A stretch of 64,000 nt of DNA from DATKEJ01 sp963768715 (GTDB lineage Bacteria > Bacteroidota > Rhodothermia > Rhodothermales > DATKEJ01). The DNA lies in NCBI GenBank assembly GCA_963768715.1, contig CAVYJC010000005.1, forward strand, positions 248,001-312,000, written 5' to 3'. The notes below the pieces were generated by a model. It did no database searches, was not told the DNA's origin, and saw only the letters and a program-made list of their open reading frames with translations. Positions 45,265 to 54,028 of this stretch are shown piece by piece. Both the position numbers and the translations under genes were made by a program. Numbering within the stretch: the first letter of the stretch is position 1; each line of letters begins with the position of its first letter.

Positions 45265-46725
45265 TCAACGTCGACTCCTTCCGGAGTGAGAACTCCGCCC
45301 CGAGGAGGATTTGGATCCCGAAGACGATCGAGACCCACCACTCGATGGCGATCTGCTCACGCTCCGTCCTCCAGACGAAGAGCGTGAGACGCTATGAGAT
45401 CTCGAAGATGACCTCGAGGATCTCGACGACTTCGAGACGTTGCCCGACGATCTCGAAGATCCGGAAGATCTCGACGTGCTACCGGATGATCGGGAAGTCC
45501 GTGACGAAGATCTCGACGCTGCACCTGAAGATCTGGATGATCTGGAAGGTGTAGTGGCTTTCCCTGACGATCTCGAATTCGAGCCCGATCTTCCAGAAAC
45601 GCGCGATCCGGATGAACCCGAACGCGAACTGCTTCCCGACGTCGCTGAGCTACCGCTGCGATCGGCCGGCCTGCTGGTGGTCGTTCTCGGATACCATTCT
45701 ATCCCGCTTCGATCTCGCGTGGTTGAGCGCGTCGTCGTACGAGTGCCGCTCGTCGTACCGGAAGATCTCGTCGTCGAGCGGGTTCCCGATCGGGTGACTG
45801 TCGAACGATCAAGGGTACGTCCTCCGTCATTGTACTTGCTTCTCGAGACCGTAGCCGTACGGGTGCTGACCCGGGTAGCGGTACGCGTAGGATTACCGGT
45901 TGCCGAGCGCGTGGTGCTTCTCGTCGCAGTCCGAGCGTCGGTTCGCGAGACAGCGCTGGAGGTACTTCCGCGCGTCGCACTGCGTCCAACCAGGACGTTG
46001 CCCTCGAGCGGGTCGGCAGTACGAGTCGTTGAGCGTGCCCGATCGTAGCCGCGGGACCTCACACCCAGCCCGGTCGATCCTTCGCCGCTATTTCTGCCGA
46101 GCGTGCTGCGGCGACCGTAAATCCGGCCATCGTCAGCTCGTCCGGATCCGCCCCACCCATGATTGCCGACAGTATTTCCCCAGTGGTCGTGATGGTTCCA
46201 GAAGCCTCCGGCATACCCAAAATTCCTTGGTCCGTACCCATATGACGGCCAGTACCAGGGATCGTAATAGCCGCGATTCCAGCCGTAGCCAAACCCGATG
46301 CTAACGTTCCATCCGCTGTAGTAGGGTTGGTAGTACCACGGATCGTAGCCCCAGGAATCGTAGCCCCAAGGATCGTAGTAGAAATTAGAAGAATAGTTGT
46401 ACGGATCGTAGTAGGGTCTCCAAACCGGATAATCCCACGCATACGGTCTGTACCAGTACGGTGAGTCAAAGACCTCGAAGTAGCGGCGATATCGGTATGG
46501 ATGGTACTCGGTTACGACAGACTCTTCGTTGCCCTCTTCGTCGTAATAGTACTTGGTAACCGCAAGGCTATCCTGTGAACGATCCACCACCACGCGGTCG
46601 GGTTGCCGTTGTCGTCCGCTCTCGTAATCGGCGAGCTGCAACTGGGTATAGCAACCGGTAAGACTCAAGCTCAGCAGGGCAATGCCGAGGAGAGCCAGGG
46701 CGGGAGGCGCTTTCACAGTTTTCAT
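45265..46725 (-). CDS. Lipoprotein with Tyr/Trp-rich middle and Arg-Ser-rich tail
   Basis: The ATG at 46725 opens a lipoprotein signal (LLGIALLSLSLTGC). About residues 60-190 are dominated by Tyr, Trp, Pro and Asp (YDPWGYDSWGYDPWYYQPYY and relatives). From about 190 to 486 the chain is mostly Ser, Arg, Thr and Gly in SRSSGSSRSS-type repeats. It is lipid-anchored and probably disordered with high positive charge; it may bind polymers, nucleic acid or cell-wall acids, which is speculation. The DNA of the tail is itself repetitive (GATCTCGAAGATC-like units on the plus strand). No known domain. Confidence 0.6.
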   Translation of the reverse strand: MKTVKAPPALALLGIALLSLSLTGCYTQLQLADYESGRQRQPDRVVVDRSQDSLAVTKYYYDEEGNEESVVTEYHPYRYRRYFEVFDSPYWYRPYAWDYPVWRPYYDPYNYSSNFYYDPWGYDSWGYDPWYYQPYYSGWNVSIGFGYGWNRGYYDPWYWPSYGYGPRNFGYAGGFWNHHDHWGNTVGNHGWGGSGRADDGRIYGRRSTLGRNSGEGSTGLGVRSRGYDRARSTTRTADPLEGNVLVGRSATRGSTSSAVSRTDARTATRSTTRSATGNPTRTATRVSTRTATVSRSKYNDGGRTLDRSTVTRSGTRSTTRSSGTTSGTRTTTRSTTRDRSGIEWYPRTTTSRPADRSGSSATSGSSSRSGSSGSRVSGRSGSNSRSSGKATTPSRSSRSSGAASRSSSRTSRSSGSTSRSSGSSRSSGNVSKSSRSSRSSSRSHSVSRSSSGGRSVSRSPSSGGSRSSSGSKSSSGRSSHSGRSRR

Positions 46726-46796
46726 GATTTGATGTGGTTGCCGGAATCGGCGTCCCGGAGCACGAACTCGCGATCCCAATCTTCAGTCAAACTCCT

Positions 46797-46828
46797 TTTG
46801 TATTCCCTCGTCAGCACGAGTAACTTTT
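46797..46828 (+). promoter_or_regulatory. Bacteroidota-type promoter upstream of proS
   Basis: TTTG (46797-46800) and TAACTTTT (46821-46828) are separated by 20 bases, close to the TTTG-N20-TAnnTTTG consensus. A second weaker candidate is TTG 46848-46850 with TATCCTTA 46869-46876. Both lie upstream of the proS start at 46959. Confidence 0.45.
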
Positions 46829-46958
46829 TTACTTATACCCTCAATTCTTGGTTTTCCCCCAAGGTTTCTATCCTTATTTGCCCCAAGAATCGAGCCAAAA
46901 AACTGTCCAGTCTGGGCCGCCTCACGGTTGTCCGTGATTTCATCCACGATTGTTTACA

Positions 46959-48431
46959 ATGGCAGACGCTATTACGCCTCGGGATCAGGATTATTCCCAA
47001 TGGTACATAGATGTGGTTCGCTCCGCAAAGCTGGCGGACTACTCTCCAGTCCGCGGGTGCATGATTATTCGCCCCAACGGAATGGCCCTCTGGGAAAACA
47101 TGCAGCAGGCTCTGGACCGTATGTTCAAAGAAACCGGGCATGTCAACGCCTACTTCCCGCTTTTCATTCCCCAGTCATTTCTGGAGCGCGAGGCGGCCCA
47201 CGTTGAGGGCTTCGCCAAGGAATGCGCCATCGTAACGCACTCGCGTCTTGTTACGGATGATGAGGGGCATCTCGTTCCCGATCCGGAGTCGCGTCTCGAG
47301 GAAAACATGGTAATTCGTCCCACGAGCGAGACGATTATCTGGGATTCATACGGCAAGTGGATTCAATCGTGGCGCGATCTGCCCATCCTGATCAATCAAT
47401 GGGCCAACATCGTTCGTTGGGAAATGAGGACGCGGTTGTTCCTGCGGACGACGGAATTCCTCTGGCAGGAAGGTCATACGGCGCACGAAACGCGCGACGA
47501 GGCGGTCGAAGAGACGCTCCGCATGCTGGGCGTGTATGCCACGTTCGCCGAGGAATACATGGCGGTTCCCGTCATTCGCGGAGTCAAGACGGCGGCGGAG
47601 CGATTCCCGGGTGCGATCGATACGTACTGTATCGAGGCGCTCATGCAGAACTGCTGGGCCCTGCAGGCGGGAACGAGCCACTTCCTGGGCCAGAATTTTG
47701 CGAAGGCTTTCGACGTGCAGTTCCAGAATCGTGAGAATGATCTGGAATATGTCTGGGCCACATCGTGGGGCGTATCGACGCGACTCGTCGGGGCAATTAT
47801 CATGACACACAGTGATGATCGCGGGCTCGTCCTGCCTCCCCGCCTGGCGCCGACACAGGCCGTCATCGTGCCCATCGTTCGCAAGAACGGTGATTCCAGT
47901 GCGGTCTTGGAGGAAGCAGAGAAGATCAGAAAGGAGTTGGAGGATCGCGGAGTGCGCGTCCACGTCGACGCGCGCGAATCGCAACGCCCCGGTTGGAAGT
48001 TCACGGAGTACGAGGTCCAGGGCGTGCCGATCCGAATCGCGATCGGTCCGCGCGACATGGAGAACGGCACCGTCGAGATCGCACGGCGCGACACTTCGGA
48101 AAAGCAGACGGTCGACCGGTCTGGACTCGCGGCCACGGTGACCGATCTTCTCGAGGTCATCCAGAAGAACCTGTTCGATCGGTCGGTTAAATTCCGCGAG
48201 GAGCACACGTCCCGCGTCGATACCTACGACGAGTTCAAGGAGGTCCTCGACGGCAAGGGCGGCTTCATTGAGGCACACTGGGATGGATCTCCCGAAACCG
48301 AAGCGCAAATAAAGGAAGAAACGAAGGCCACGATCCGCTGCATCCCGCTCGACCAGGAGGAGGAAGACGGCGTGGATTTGATTTCGGGCAAGGCCTCGAA
48401 GGGGCGGGTGGTGTTTGGGCGGGCGTTTTGA
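46959..48431 (+). CDS. proS: Prolyl-tRNA synthetase, short archaeal-type
   Basis: The 490-residue product lacks the editing insertion of the long bacterial form and has the archaeal/eukaryote-like class II layout: YSQWYIDVVRSAKLADYSPVRGCMIIRPNGMALWE, VIRPTSETIIWDSYGKWIQSWRDLPI (motif 2 region), TRLFLRTTEFLWQEGHTAH, a C-terminal anticodon-binding domain (LAPTQAVIVPIV), and a final zinc-type domain. This form is usual in Bacteroidota. ATG 46959 is preferred over an in-frame TTG at 46950. Confidence 0.95.
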   Translation: MADAITPRDQDYSQWYIDVVRSAKLADYSPVRGCMIIRPNGMALWENMQQALDRMFKETGHVNAYFPLFIPQSFLEREAAHVEGFAKECAIVTHSRLVTDDEGHLVPDPESRLEENMVIRPTSETIIWDSYGKWIQSWRDLPILINQWANIVRWEMRTRLFLRTTEFLWQEGHTAHETRDEAVEETLRMLGVYATFAEEYMAVPVIRGVKTAAERFPGAIDTYCIEALMQNCWALQAGTSHFLGQNFAKAFDVQFQNRENDLEYVWATSWGVSTRLVGAIIMTHSDDRGLVLPPRLAPTQAVIVPIVRKNGDSSAVLEEAEKIRKELEDRGVRVHVDARESQRPGWKFTEYEVQGVPIRIAIGPRDMENGTVEIARRDTSEKQTVDRSGLAATVTDLLEVIQKNLFDRSVKFREEHTSRVDTYDEFKEVLDGKGGFIEAHWDGSPETEAQIKEETKATIRCIPLDQEEEDGVDLISGKASKGRVVFGRAF

Positions 48432-48441
48432 TCCAGCACAC

Positions 48442-48664
48442 CTGTCATCCCGAACCGACTTCAGTCGCGTGAGGGACCTCAGGGTGTAACGCGCAGGAAC
48501 GAGTGCCAGCAGTTGGACTGGCGGTAAGGTCCAGCCATCCCAAAGAGGTCCCTCCACGTGGCACTGCCACGCATGAAGGTTGCGGCATTCCCGAAGAGGT
48601 CCCTCCACGCCTTCGCCCGCCTACGCTGACGCTACGGCGTGCTCCGGCGTGTTCGGGATGACAG
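48442..48664. repeat. MITE-like element with TGTCATCCCGAAC inverted ends
   Basis: CTGTCATCCCGAAC (48442-48455) and GTTCGGGATGACAG (48651-48664) are perfect 14-base inverted repeats around about 195 bases. The inside holds GAGGGACCTC once and AGAGGTCCCTCCACG twice, plus a GTGGCACTGCCAC palindrome. There is no coding capacity. The gap continues to 48781 with an extra G+C-rich stretch of no clear function. Confidence 0.65.
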
Positions 48665-48781
48665 CGGCGCCTTTAGCAAAGGCGCGCGGGCGCATCAGTT
48701 TCGGCGGCTGCAGTCGCCCGCGCAACCAAGCATCCCGTTCGTATCATCGAACATCGGCACCCTGTGAACGTATCCGGCCCC

Positions 48782-49441
48782 ATGGCTGAAATTCCTGGAA
48801 CCAAGAGATTGATATCGGCCGATCTGACGGCCCGCGTCGTCTCGTACGTCGTCAGTCCGATCCTCGTGCCGCTGATGACGACCGGCATCCTGCTCCTTCT
48901 CCTTGGAGCCGATGCCGACCAGGCTCTGGCGGCATTCGCGTTCATTGGCTTCGCTTTCGCCGTCGTGCCGCTGGTCGACATCCTGTGGATGGTCGCGAGG
49001 GGATTCGCCACTTCCGTCGACCTCCCGGACCGGGCCCAGCGCGTCGAGCCGCTAACGCTGGCCATCGTCGGAGGGCTCGCCGGACTCCTCCTCTACTATA
49101 ATTCAGAAGCGTCCATCGATCTGGTTTCGATCCTGGCCGCAACCTATGTCGCCAACCTCGCCATCGTCCTCGTCGTAAACGCCTTCTGGAAAATCTCCGT
49201 TCACGCCGTGGCGGTTGGAGGGATGTTGGGCGTAACTGCGTACATGTTGGGTCCCATCTTCGGGCTTGCGGCACCTTACGAAGGCGTCCTCCTGGCTGGG
49301 CTCGCGGCGCTTGTCCCACTCATCATGTGGGCGCGCCTCCATCTCCGAGCACATACCATGGCCCAGGTCATTGCCGGCGCGTTGCTCGGCATCGTGGGCC
49401 ATTGGATGGGGTTCTACTTCGGGACGCTAGTACTCTTTTGA
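48782..49441 (+). CDS. PAP2-like integral membrane protein
   Basis: The 219-residue protein has about six hydrophobic helices. FWKISVHAVAVGG and ARLHLRAHTMAQVIAGALLG resemble the second and third PAP2 phosphatase motifs (PSGHA and SRxxxxxHxxxDVxAG), though several consensus residues differ. It may be a lipid phosphatase or a divergent, possibly inactive, relative. ATG 48782 is chosen over GTG 48764. Confidence 0.6.
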   Translation: MAEIPGTKRLISADLTARVVSYVVSPILVPLMTTGILLLLLGADADQALAAFAFIGFAFAVVPLVDILWMVARGFATSVDLPDRAQRVEPLTLAIVGGLAGLLLYYNSEASIDLVSILAATYVANLAIVLVVNAFWKISVHAVAVGGMLGVTAYMLGPIFGLAAPYEGVLLAGLAALVPLIMWARLHLRAHTMAQVIAGALLGIVGHWMGFYFGTLVLF

Positions 49442-49657
49442 ATGTGCGAGGTGCAAGGTACTGGACGTGCTTGGTGGCACCTTACAAGAACAAAATCCCT
49501 CCCACCATCGTAGTTATTACCTACTGAAAGCTCACCCGCGTCTAAGTACAGTCTTATCAGGAGGATACGCATAACGAACTGTTACGAACGAATCGAGGTC
49601 CTTACGTCCTGATTCCGTATTGACGAAACAGTATTCGAATCCGACCGAGAACGGTGC
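49442..49657. repeat. GTGCGAGGTGCAAGG word after a stop, then leader of the TonB receptor gene
   Basis: Immediately after the stop a GTGCGAGGTGCAAGGTACTGG word of the 21755 type appears. The remaining 170 bases before the receptor gene show no clear promoter or hairpin. Confidence 0.4.
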
Positions 49658-52108
49658 ATGCGTAGGCTGACGAGGCATTTTCTCCTCATCATCGTCCCAC
49701 TATTTGTAGTGGTGCGTCCCGTCCTTGGACAGGAATGGGGTCGTGTGGCCGGTTCCATAACGGAAGCGGAGACACAGACGTCCATTCCCAACGTGACCAT
49801 TCTGCTGAATGGCACGAACTTCGGGACCGCATCCGACGCAAACGGAACCTATTCCCTTCGAATTCCGGTCGGAACGTGGGTGCTGCGTTTTTCCGCGATC
49901 GGATTCACAACCCTTCACGACACCGTTCGCGTCGCGGTAGACCAAACGGTCAAACATGACGTCGTGATGGCGGCATCGATGACGGAGTCCGAGCCGGTGG
50001 TCGTCGAAGGTGAGCGTCCCGACGTCGGTGCAATCGAAATCAATCCACGTACGATCCAGAACGTCCCGGCCCCGTTTCGCGACGGTTTCAGGGTTCTGAA
50101 AGTAATGCCGGGGGTGGCCGCCAATAACGAACTGTCGAACGAGTACTCGGTCAGAGGCGGCGGTTTCAATGAGAACCTCGTGTTCATCGACGGCTTCGAG
50201 GTGTACAAACCGTTTCGAGTTCGACAAGGCGAGCAGGAAGGCCTCGGGCTGATCAACCCCGACCTGACAGAACGCATGACGTTTTACACGGGAGGATTTC
50301 CTGCACGCTACGGAGGCAAGCTTTCGAGCGCTCTCGACGTCGTCTACGGAAACGAATCGGACGCCCCGGTATCCGGTTCGGCGTATCTGTCCCTACTCGA
50401 CGCCGGGACGACGATCAACGGCGTCATCGCGCAGGGGGTCACTGGATCGATTGGCGTCCGTAAGGCCCGGGGCGAGCACCTGTTCCAGTCGCAGGAACTC
50501 AAGGGAAGCTACAATCCCGATTACACCGACCTGCAGGGACGCGTTGATGCGGCGCTCAGCAGCCGGCACACGCTGAAACTGATCGGCCTGTGGGCGGATC
50601 ACAGCTTCCGACTGGAGCCAAATACGCGGAAAACCTTCTTTGGAACGTTCGACAACCTGCAGTCGATCTGGTTCAACTACAACGGCTCGGAGCACGATGG
50701 GTACGGGACGCGCTTCGGAGGGGTCCGCCTTCAGAGTACGCTTTCGCCCCGGATCAGCGTCGATCACGGATTCTCCATTTTCGATACCGACGAAACGGAG
50801 GCATTCGACGTGACTGGCTCCGCCGTGCTCTACATCATCGACAATCCGGTCGAGTCGGATCCGGAAACGGGCGAGGGACTCATCCCAACCGGCGCCGCAC
50901 AACAGAATGACTTTGCCAACAATTCGATATCCGTCCGAAACGTCACCGGTCAACAGCGATGGCTTGTGGACGTCGGGTCGGGCACACTGGACGCGGGATG
51001 GTACGTGCGGGACGTGTCCTTCGAGGACCGGATCGACGAACGATCGATCATCGTCGGTCGGAACACCGACGGCGACATCGTCCGCCTGGTGGCTGACAGC
51101 CTGACGGACGGTGCGTCTTTCGACGCGACGCAGGCGGGCGGCTATGCCGAGCACTCGTTCGCGCTTGGCGATGCCAAAGACGTATCAGTCAAAGTCGGGC
51201 TGCGAGGAGACTACCTTTCTTTCAACGACGAGCTGACGCTTTCTCCCAGGGCGTCCGTTCACTACGCCGCGAAACCCGGACTCACATTCAATGGGGCCTG
51301 GGGCATCTACTACCAGGCGCCCGGGTACCGGGAATTCAGGGGCACGCCGCTCGAAGAGGGGTCGCTCGCAACCTCCATCAACAAGAACCTGAAGTCGCAG
51401 CGATCGATGCAGTTCATCGGTGGGCTCGAGTATTTCATGGCTTCGCGCAGGATTTTCCTCCGCGGCGAGGCCTACTACAAGGCGCTGCACGACCTGATTT
51501 CGTACGAGGTACAGAACGTCCGCATCGTCTACTCAGGGCAAAACGACTCTGACGGATACGCCTATGGCCTCGATCTGCAGGTGCGCGGCGAGTTCGTCCC
51601 AGGGCTCGAAAGCTGGGTCAACTATAGTTTCCTCGTGGCGCGTGAACAATTCCGGGACGAATACCTGACGCGATACAATCACGGATCCATCGCGCGCCCG
51701 ACCGACCAGCGTCACACCTTCTCACTGTTCCTGCAAGACTACGTGCCGAACGAGCCGACGTGGAAAATCCACATGCGTATTCTCTACGGCACGGGCATGC
51801 CTTACACACCTCCGGTACCGGGCAAAAAGATCGGAAACGTGGAGGCGCAGCTGCCCGGTCCACGCAACTCGGATCGCTATCCCGCCTATCAGCGGCTCGA
51901 CATCGGGGCGACGAAGTCGGTGGACCTCCATCCGGACTCCGGTGGAAATCCCGTCGAGCTCCAGCTCACGGCAGAGGTCCTCAACCTCTTCGATACAATC
52001 AACACCGTCGCCTACACTTGGGTCGCCCGGTCTGACGGCATCTGGAGCCGGATCCCGACGCACCTCACGCCGCGGACTTTCAATGTCAGGGCGAGGGTGG
52101 TGTTTTAG
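49658..52108 (+). CDS. TonB-dependent outer-membrane receptor with carboxypeptidase-regulatory-like domain
   Basis: The 816-residue protein has a signal peptide (RHFLLIIVPLFVVVRPVLGQ). A carboxypeptidase-regulatory-like beta domain follows (about 27-115, AGSITEAETQTSIPNVTILLNG), then a plug domain (about 125-230, EYSVRGGGFNENLVFIDGFEVY), then a barrel with aromatic-rich strands ending RTFNVRARVVF. It imports or exports a ligand with TonB energy; no SusD partner is adjacent, so the ligand is unknown. Confidence 0.88.
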   Translation: MRRLTRHFLLIIVPLFVVVRPVLGQEWGRVAGSITEAETQTSIPNVTILLNGTNFGTASDANGTYSLRIPVGTWVLRFSAIGFTTLHDTVRVAVDQTVKHDVVMAASMTESEPVVVEGERPDVGAIEINPRTIQNVPAPFRDGFRVLKVMPGVAANNELSNEYSVRGGGFNENLVFIDGFEVYKPFRVRQGEQEGLGLINPDLTERMTFYTGGFPARYGGKLSSALDVVYGNESDAPVSGSAYLSLLDAGTTINGVIAQGVTGSIGVRKARGEHLFQSQELKGSYNPDYTDLQGRVDAALSSRHTLKLIGLWADHSFRLEPNTRKTFFGTFDNLQSIWFNYNGSEHDGYGTRFGGVRLQSTLSPRISVDHGFSIFDTDETEAFDVTGSAVLYIIDNPVESDPETGEGLIPTGAAQQNDFANNSISVRNVTGQQRWLVDVGSGTLDAGWYVRDVSFEDRIDERSIIVGRNTDGDIVRLVADSLTDGASFDATQAGGYAEHSFALGDAKDVSVKVGLRGDYLSFNDELTLSPRASVHYAAKPGLTFNGAWGIYYQAPGYREFRGTPLEEGSLATSINKNLKSQRSMQFIGGLEYFMASRRIFLRGEAYYKALHDLISYEVQNVRIVYSGQNDSDGYAYGLDLQVRGEFVPGLESWVNYSFLVAREQFRDEYLTRYNHGSIARPTDQRHTFSLFLQDYVPNEPTWKIHMRILYGTGMPYTPPVPGKKIGNVEAQLPGPRNSDRYPAYQRLDIGATKSVDLHPDSGGNPVELQLTAEVLNLFDTINTVAYTWVARSDGIWSRIPTHLTPRTFNVRARVVF

Positions 52109-52114
52109 GGTGGT

Positions 52115-52140
52115 CGTCATCCCCGCGAAGGCGGGGATCC
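52115..52140. repeat. Left palindrome CGTCAT-CCCCGC...GCGGGG
   Basis: CGTCATCCCCGC followed by GAAG and GCGGGGATCC. It starts six bases after the receptor stop and lies 70 bases before the GIY-YIG gene. Its orientation is opposite to the two copies on the other side of that gene. Confidence 0.75.
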
Positions 52141-52210
52141 AGAATCTTTTATGTACCCAACGTGGCGGGCTTTGCCAACATCTCCCGCGTAATTGGGAAA
52201 CCCCTCCTCA

Positions 52211-52519
52211 ATGCCCAAGAGCGGATATGTCTACATTCTGGCGAGCCGGAAAAACGGCACTCTGTATATCGGTGTGACCAGTGACCCGGTCCGACGGATC
52301 AATCAGCACAGAGCGGAGGAAATTCCTGGTTTCACTTCAAAGTACAAGGTGCACCGACTCGTCCTAATCGAGACTCACGGATCCATGTATGAGGCAATTT
52401 GCCGAGAGAAGCGTCTCAAGAAATGGTATCGGAAGTGGAAAATTCGACTAATAGAAGAGTCGAATCCTGACTGGCGAGACTTGTATGATGACCTTGTGAG
52501 AGGCATGCTCGGCATGTGA
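52211..52519 (+). CDS. GIY-YIG nuclease domain protein
   Basis: The 102-residue product is a stand-alone URI/GIY-YIG domain: SGYVYILASRKNGTLYIGVTSDPVRRINQHR contains the GYVY and LYIG strands and the conserved Arg, and MYEAICREKRLKKWYR carries the catalytic Glu. Such proteins are single-domain nucleases of uncertain role. It sits alone between palindromic repeats placed in inverted orientation. ATG 52211 is the best start; an upstream in-frame start at 52193 falls in repeat-flanking DNA. Confidence 0.88.
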   Translation: MPKSGYVYILASRKNGTLYIGVTSDPVRRINQHRAEEIPGFTSKYKVHRLVLIETHGSMYEAICREKRLKKWYRKWKIRLIEESNPDWRDLYDDLVRGMLGM

Positions 52520-52540
52520 GTTTCGCAGTAGATTCCTGAG

Positions 52541-52627
52541 ATTCCCGCCTCCGCGGGAATGACGAGTCGGGACGCCTCATTTCTCGCATCAGCTTTCCCT
52601 GGATTCCCGCCTGCGCGGGAATGACGG
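52541..52627. repeat. Two right palindromes ATTCCCGC...GCGGGAATGACG
   Basis: ATTCCCGC-CTCC-GCGGGAAT at 52541-52560 and ATTCCCGC-CTGC-GCGGGAAT at 52603-52622, each followed by GACG. With the inverted copy at 52115 they bracket the GIY-YIG gene. A further copy lies at 43525. Confidence 0.8.
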
Positions 52628-52714
52628 CACCCTCGCACCCCGCACTTCGCACCGTCGAGTTGATTAGTTTCGAACCGATTCACACACGCACCCAACGAGA
52701 TCATCGGCCCGGCC

Positions 52715-54028
52715 ATGGCAACAGAATACTTCCCCGCCGTTCCCTCCATTTCCTTCGAGGGACCTGAGACCACGAATCCGTTTGCTTTCCGCTACTACGA
52801 TCCGGATCGGATCGTCGCAGGAAAGGCCCTCCGCGACCACTTCAAGTTCGCCTGCGCATACTGGCACTCCTTCTGCAACGGCGGACTCGATCCTTTCGGG
52901 GCGGCCACCCGCTCATATCCGTGGGATGAGGGAGCTGATGCGCTTTCGCGAGCGCGAAACAAGATGGATGCGGCGTTCGAGTTCATGACGAAACTCGGAC
53001 TCGAGTTCTTCTGCTTCCATGACTATGACCTCGTGGAAGAAGGCGCTAACCTGGCGGAATCGGAGCAACGCCTCAATGCAATAACGGATTACGCACTGGA
53101 GAAGATGTCGGCCACCGGTATCAAGGTCCTCTGGGGAACGGCGAATCTCTTCTCGCATCCACGCTATATGAACGGCGCCGCTACGAATCCGGATTTCGAG
53201 GTCGTCTGCTACGCCGCCGGCCAGGTTAAGCAGGCACTCGACGCAACCATCAAGCTCAACGGCCAGAACTATGTCTTCTGGGGCGGTCGCGAAGGCTACA
53301 TGTCCCTCCTGAACACGGACATGAAACGCGAGCAGGAACACCTTGCGCAATTCCTGCGACTCGCGCGAGACTACGCACGCGGTCAGGGCTTCAAGGGCAC
53401 CTTCTTGATCGAACCGAAGCCGTGCGAGCCGAGCAAGCACCAATACGATTACGATGCGGCGACGGTGATTGGATTCCTTCGTTCGCACGGATTGGCCGAC
53501 GACTTCAAACTGAATCTCGAGGTCAATCACGCGACGCTGGCGGGACACGCCTTTGACCACGAGCTGCAAGTAGCCGCAGACGCCGGGATGCTCGGCAGCA
53601 TGGATGCCAACCGCGGCGACTATCAGAACGGATGGGATACCGACCAATTCCCGAACAACATCTACGAGCTCACGGAATCGATGCTCGTCGTCCTTCGATC
53701 GGGAGGATTTCAGGGCGGAGGCGTGAATTTCGACGCCAAGCTTAGAAGAAACTCCACCGATTTGGAAGATCTGTTCCACGGCCACATCGGCGGAATGGAC
53801 ATGTTTGCACGCGCACTCATTACGGCGGATCGCATTCTTCGTGAGTCTTCGCTGGAGAAGTCGCGAAACAACCGGTACGCGTCCTTTGACGACGCGGATG
53901 GCAAAGCTTTCGAGCGGGGTGACCTCTCACTCAGCGATCTGCACCGGCTCGCATCAGAAACGCGAGAGCCTGAACAGACGAGCGGGAAGCAGGAACGCCT
54001 CGAAAACATCCTGAATCACTATATCTAA
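52715..54028 (+). CDS. xylA: Xylose isomerase
   Basis: The 437-residue class II enzyme has the family segments: FAFRYYDPDRIVAGKALRDHFKFACAYWHSF, the catalytic-His region FFCFHDYDLVEEG, VLWGTANLFSHPRYMNGAATNPD, YVFWGGREGY, GTFLIEPKPCEPSKHQYDYD (metal-binding Glu), and FKLNLEVNHATLAGHAFDHEL. It interconverts xylose and xylulose (also glucose and fructose). No xylulokinase gene is adjacent, so it stands alone here. Confidence 0.96.
   Translation: MATEYFPAVPSISFEGPETTNPFAFRYYDPDRIVAGKALRDHFKFACAYWHSFCNGGLDPFGAATRSYPWDEGADALSRARNKMDAAFEFMTKLGLEFFCFHDYDLVEEGANLAESEQRLNAITDYALEKMSATGIKVLWGTANLFSHPRYMNGAATNPDFEVVCYAAGQVKQALDATIKLNGQNYVFWGGREGYMSLLNTDMKREQEHLAQFLRLARDYARGQGFKGTFLIEPKPCEPSKHQYDYDAATVIGFLRSHGLADDFKLNLEVNHATLAGHAFDHELQVAADAGMLGSMDANRGDYQNGWDTDQFPNNIYELTESMLVVLRSGGFQGGGVNFDAKLRRNSTDLEDLFHGHIGGMDMFARALITADRILRESSLEKSRNNRYASFDDADGKAFERGDLSLSDLHRLASETREPEQTSGKQERLENILNHYI

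Noticed and set aside
45440..46048. A plus-strand frame of about 200 codons rich in Asp, Glu, Leu and Val
   Set aside because: It is the reverse-strand reading of the Arg-Ser repeat tail of the lipoprotein gene; the lipobox and signal on the minus strand decide for that strand.
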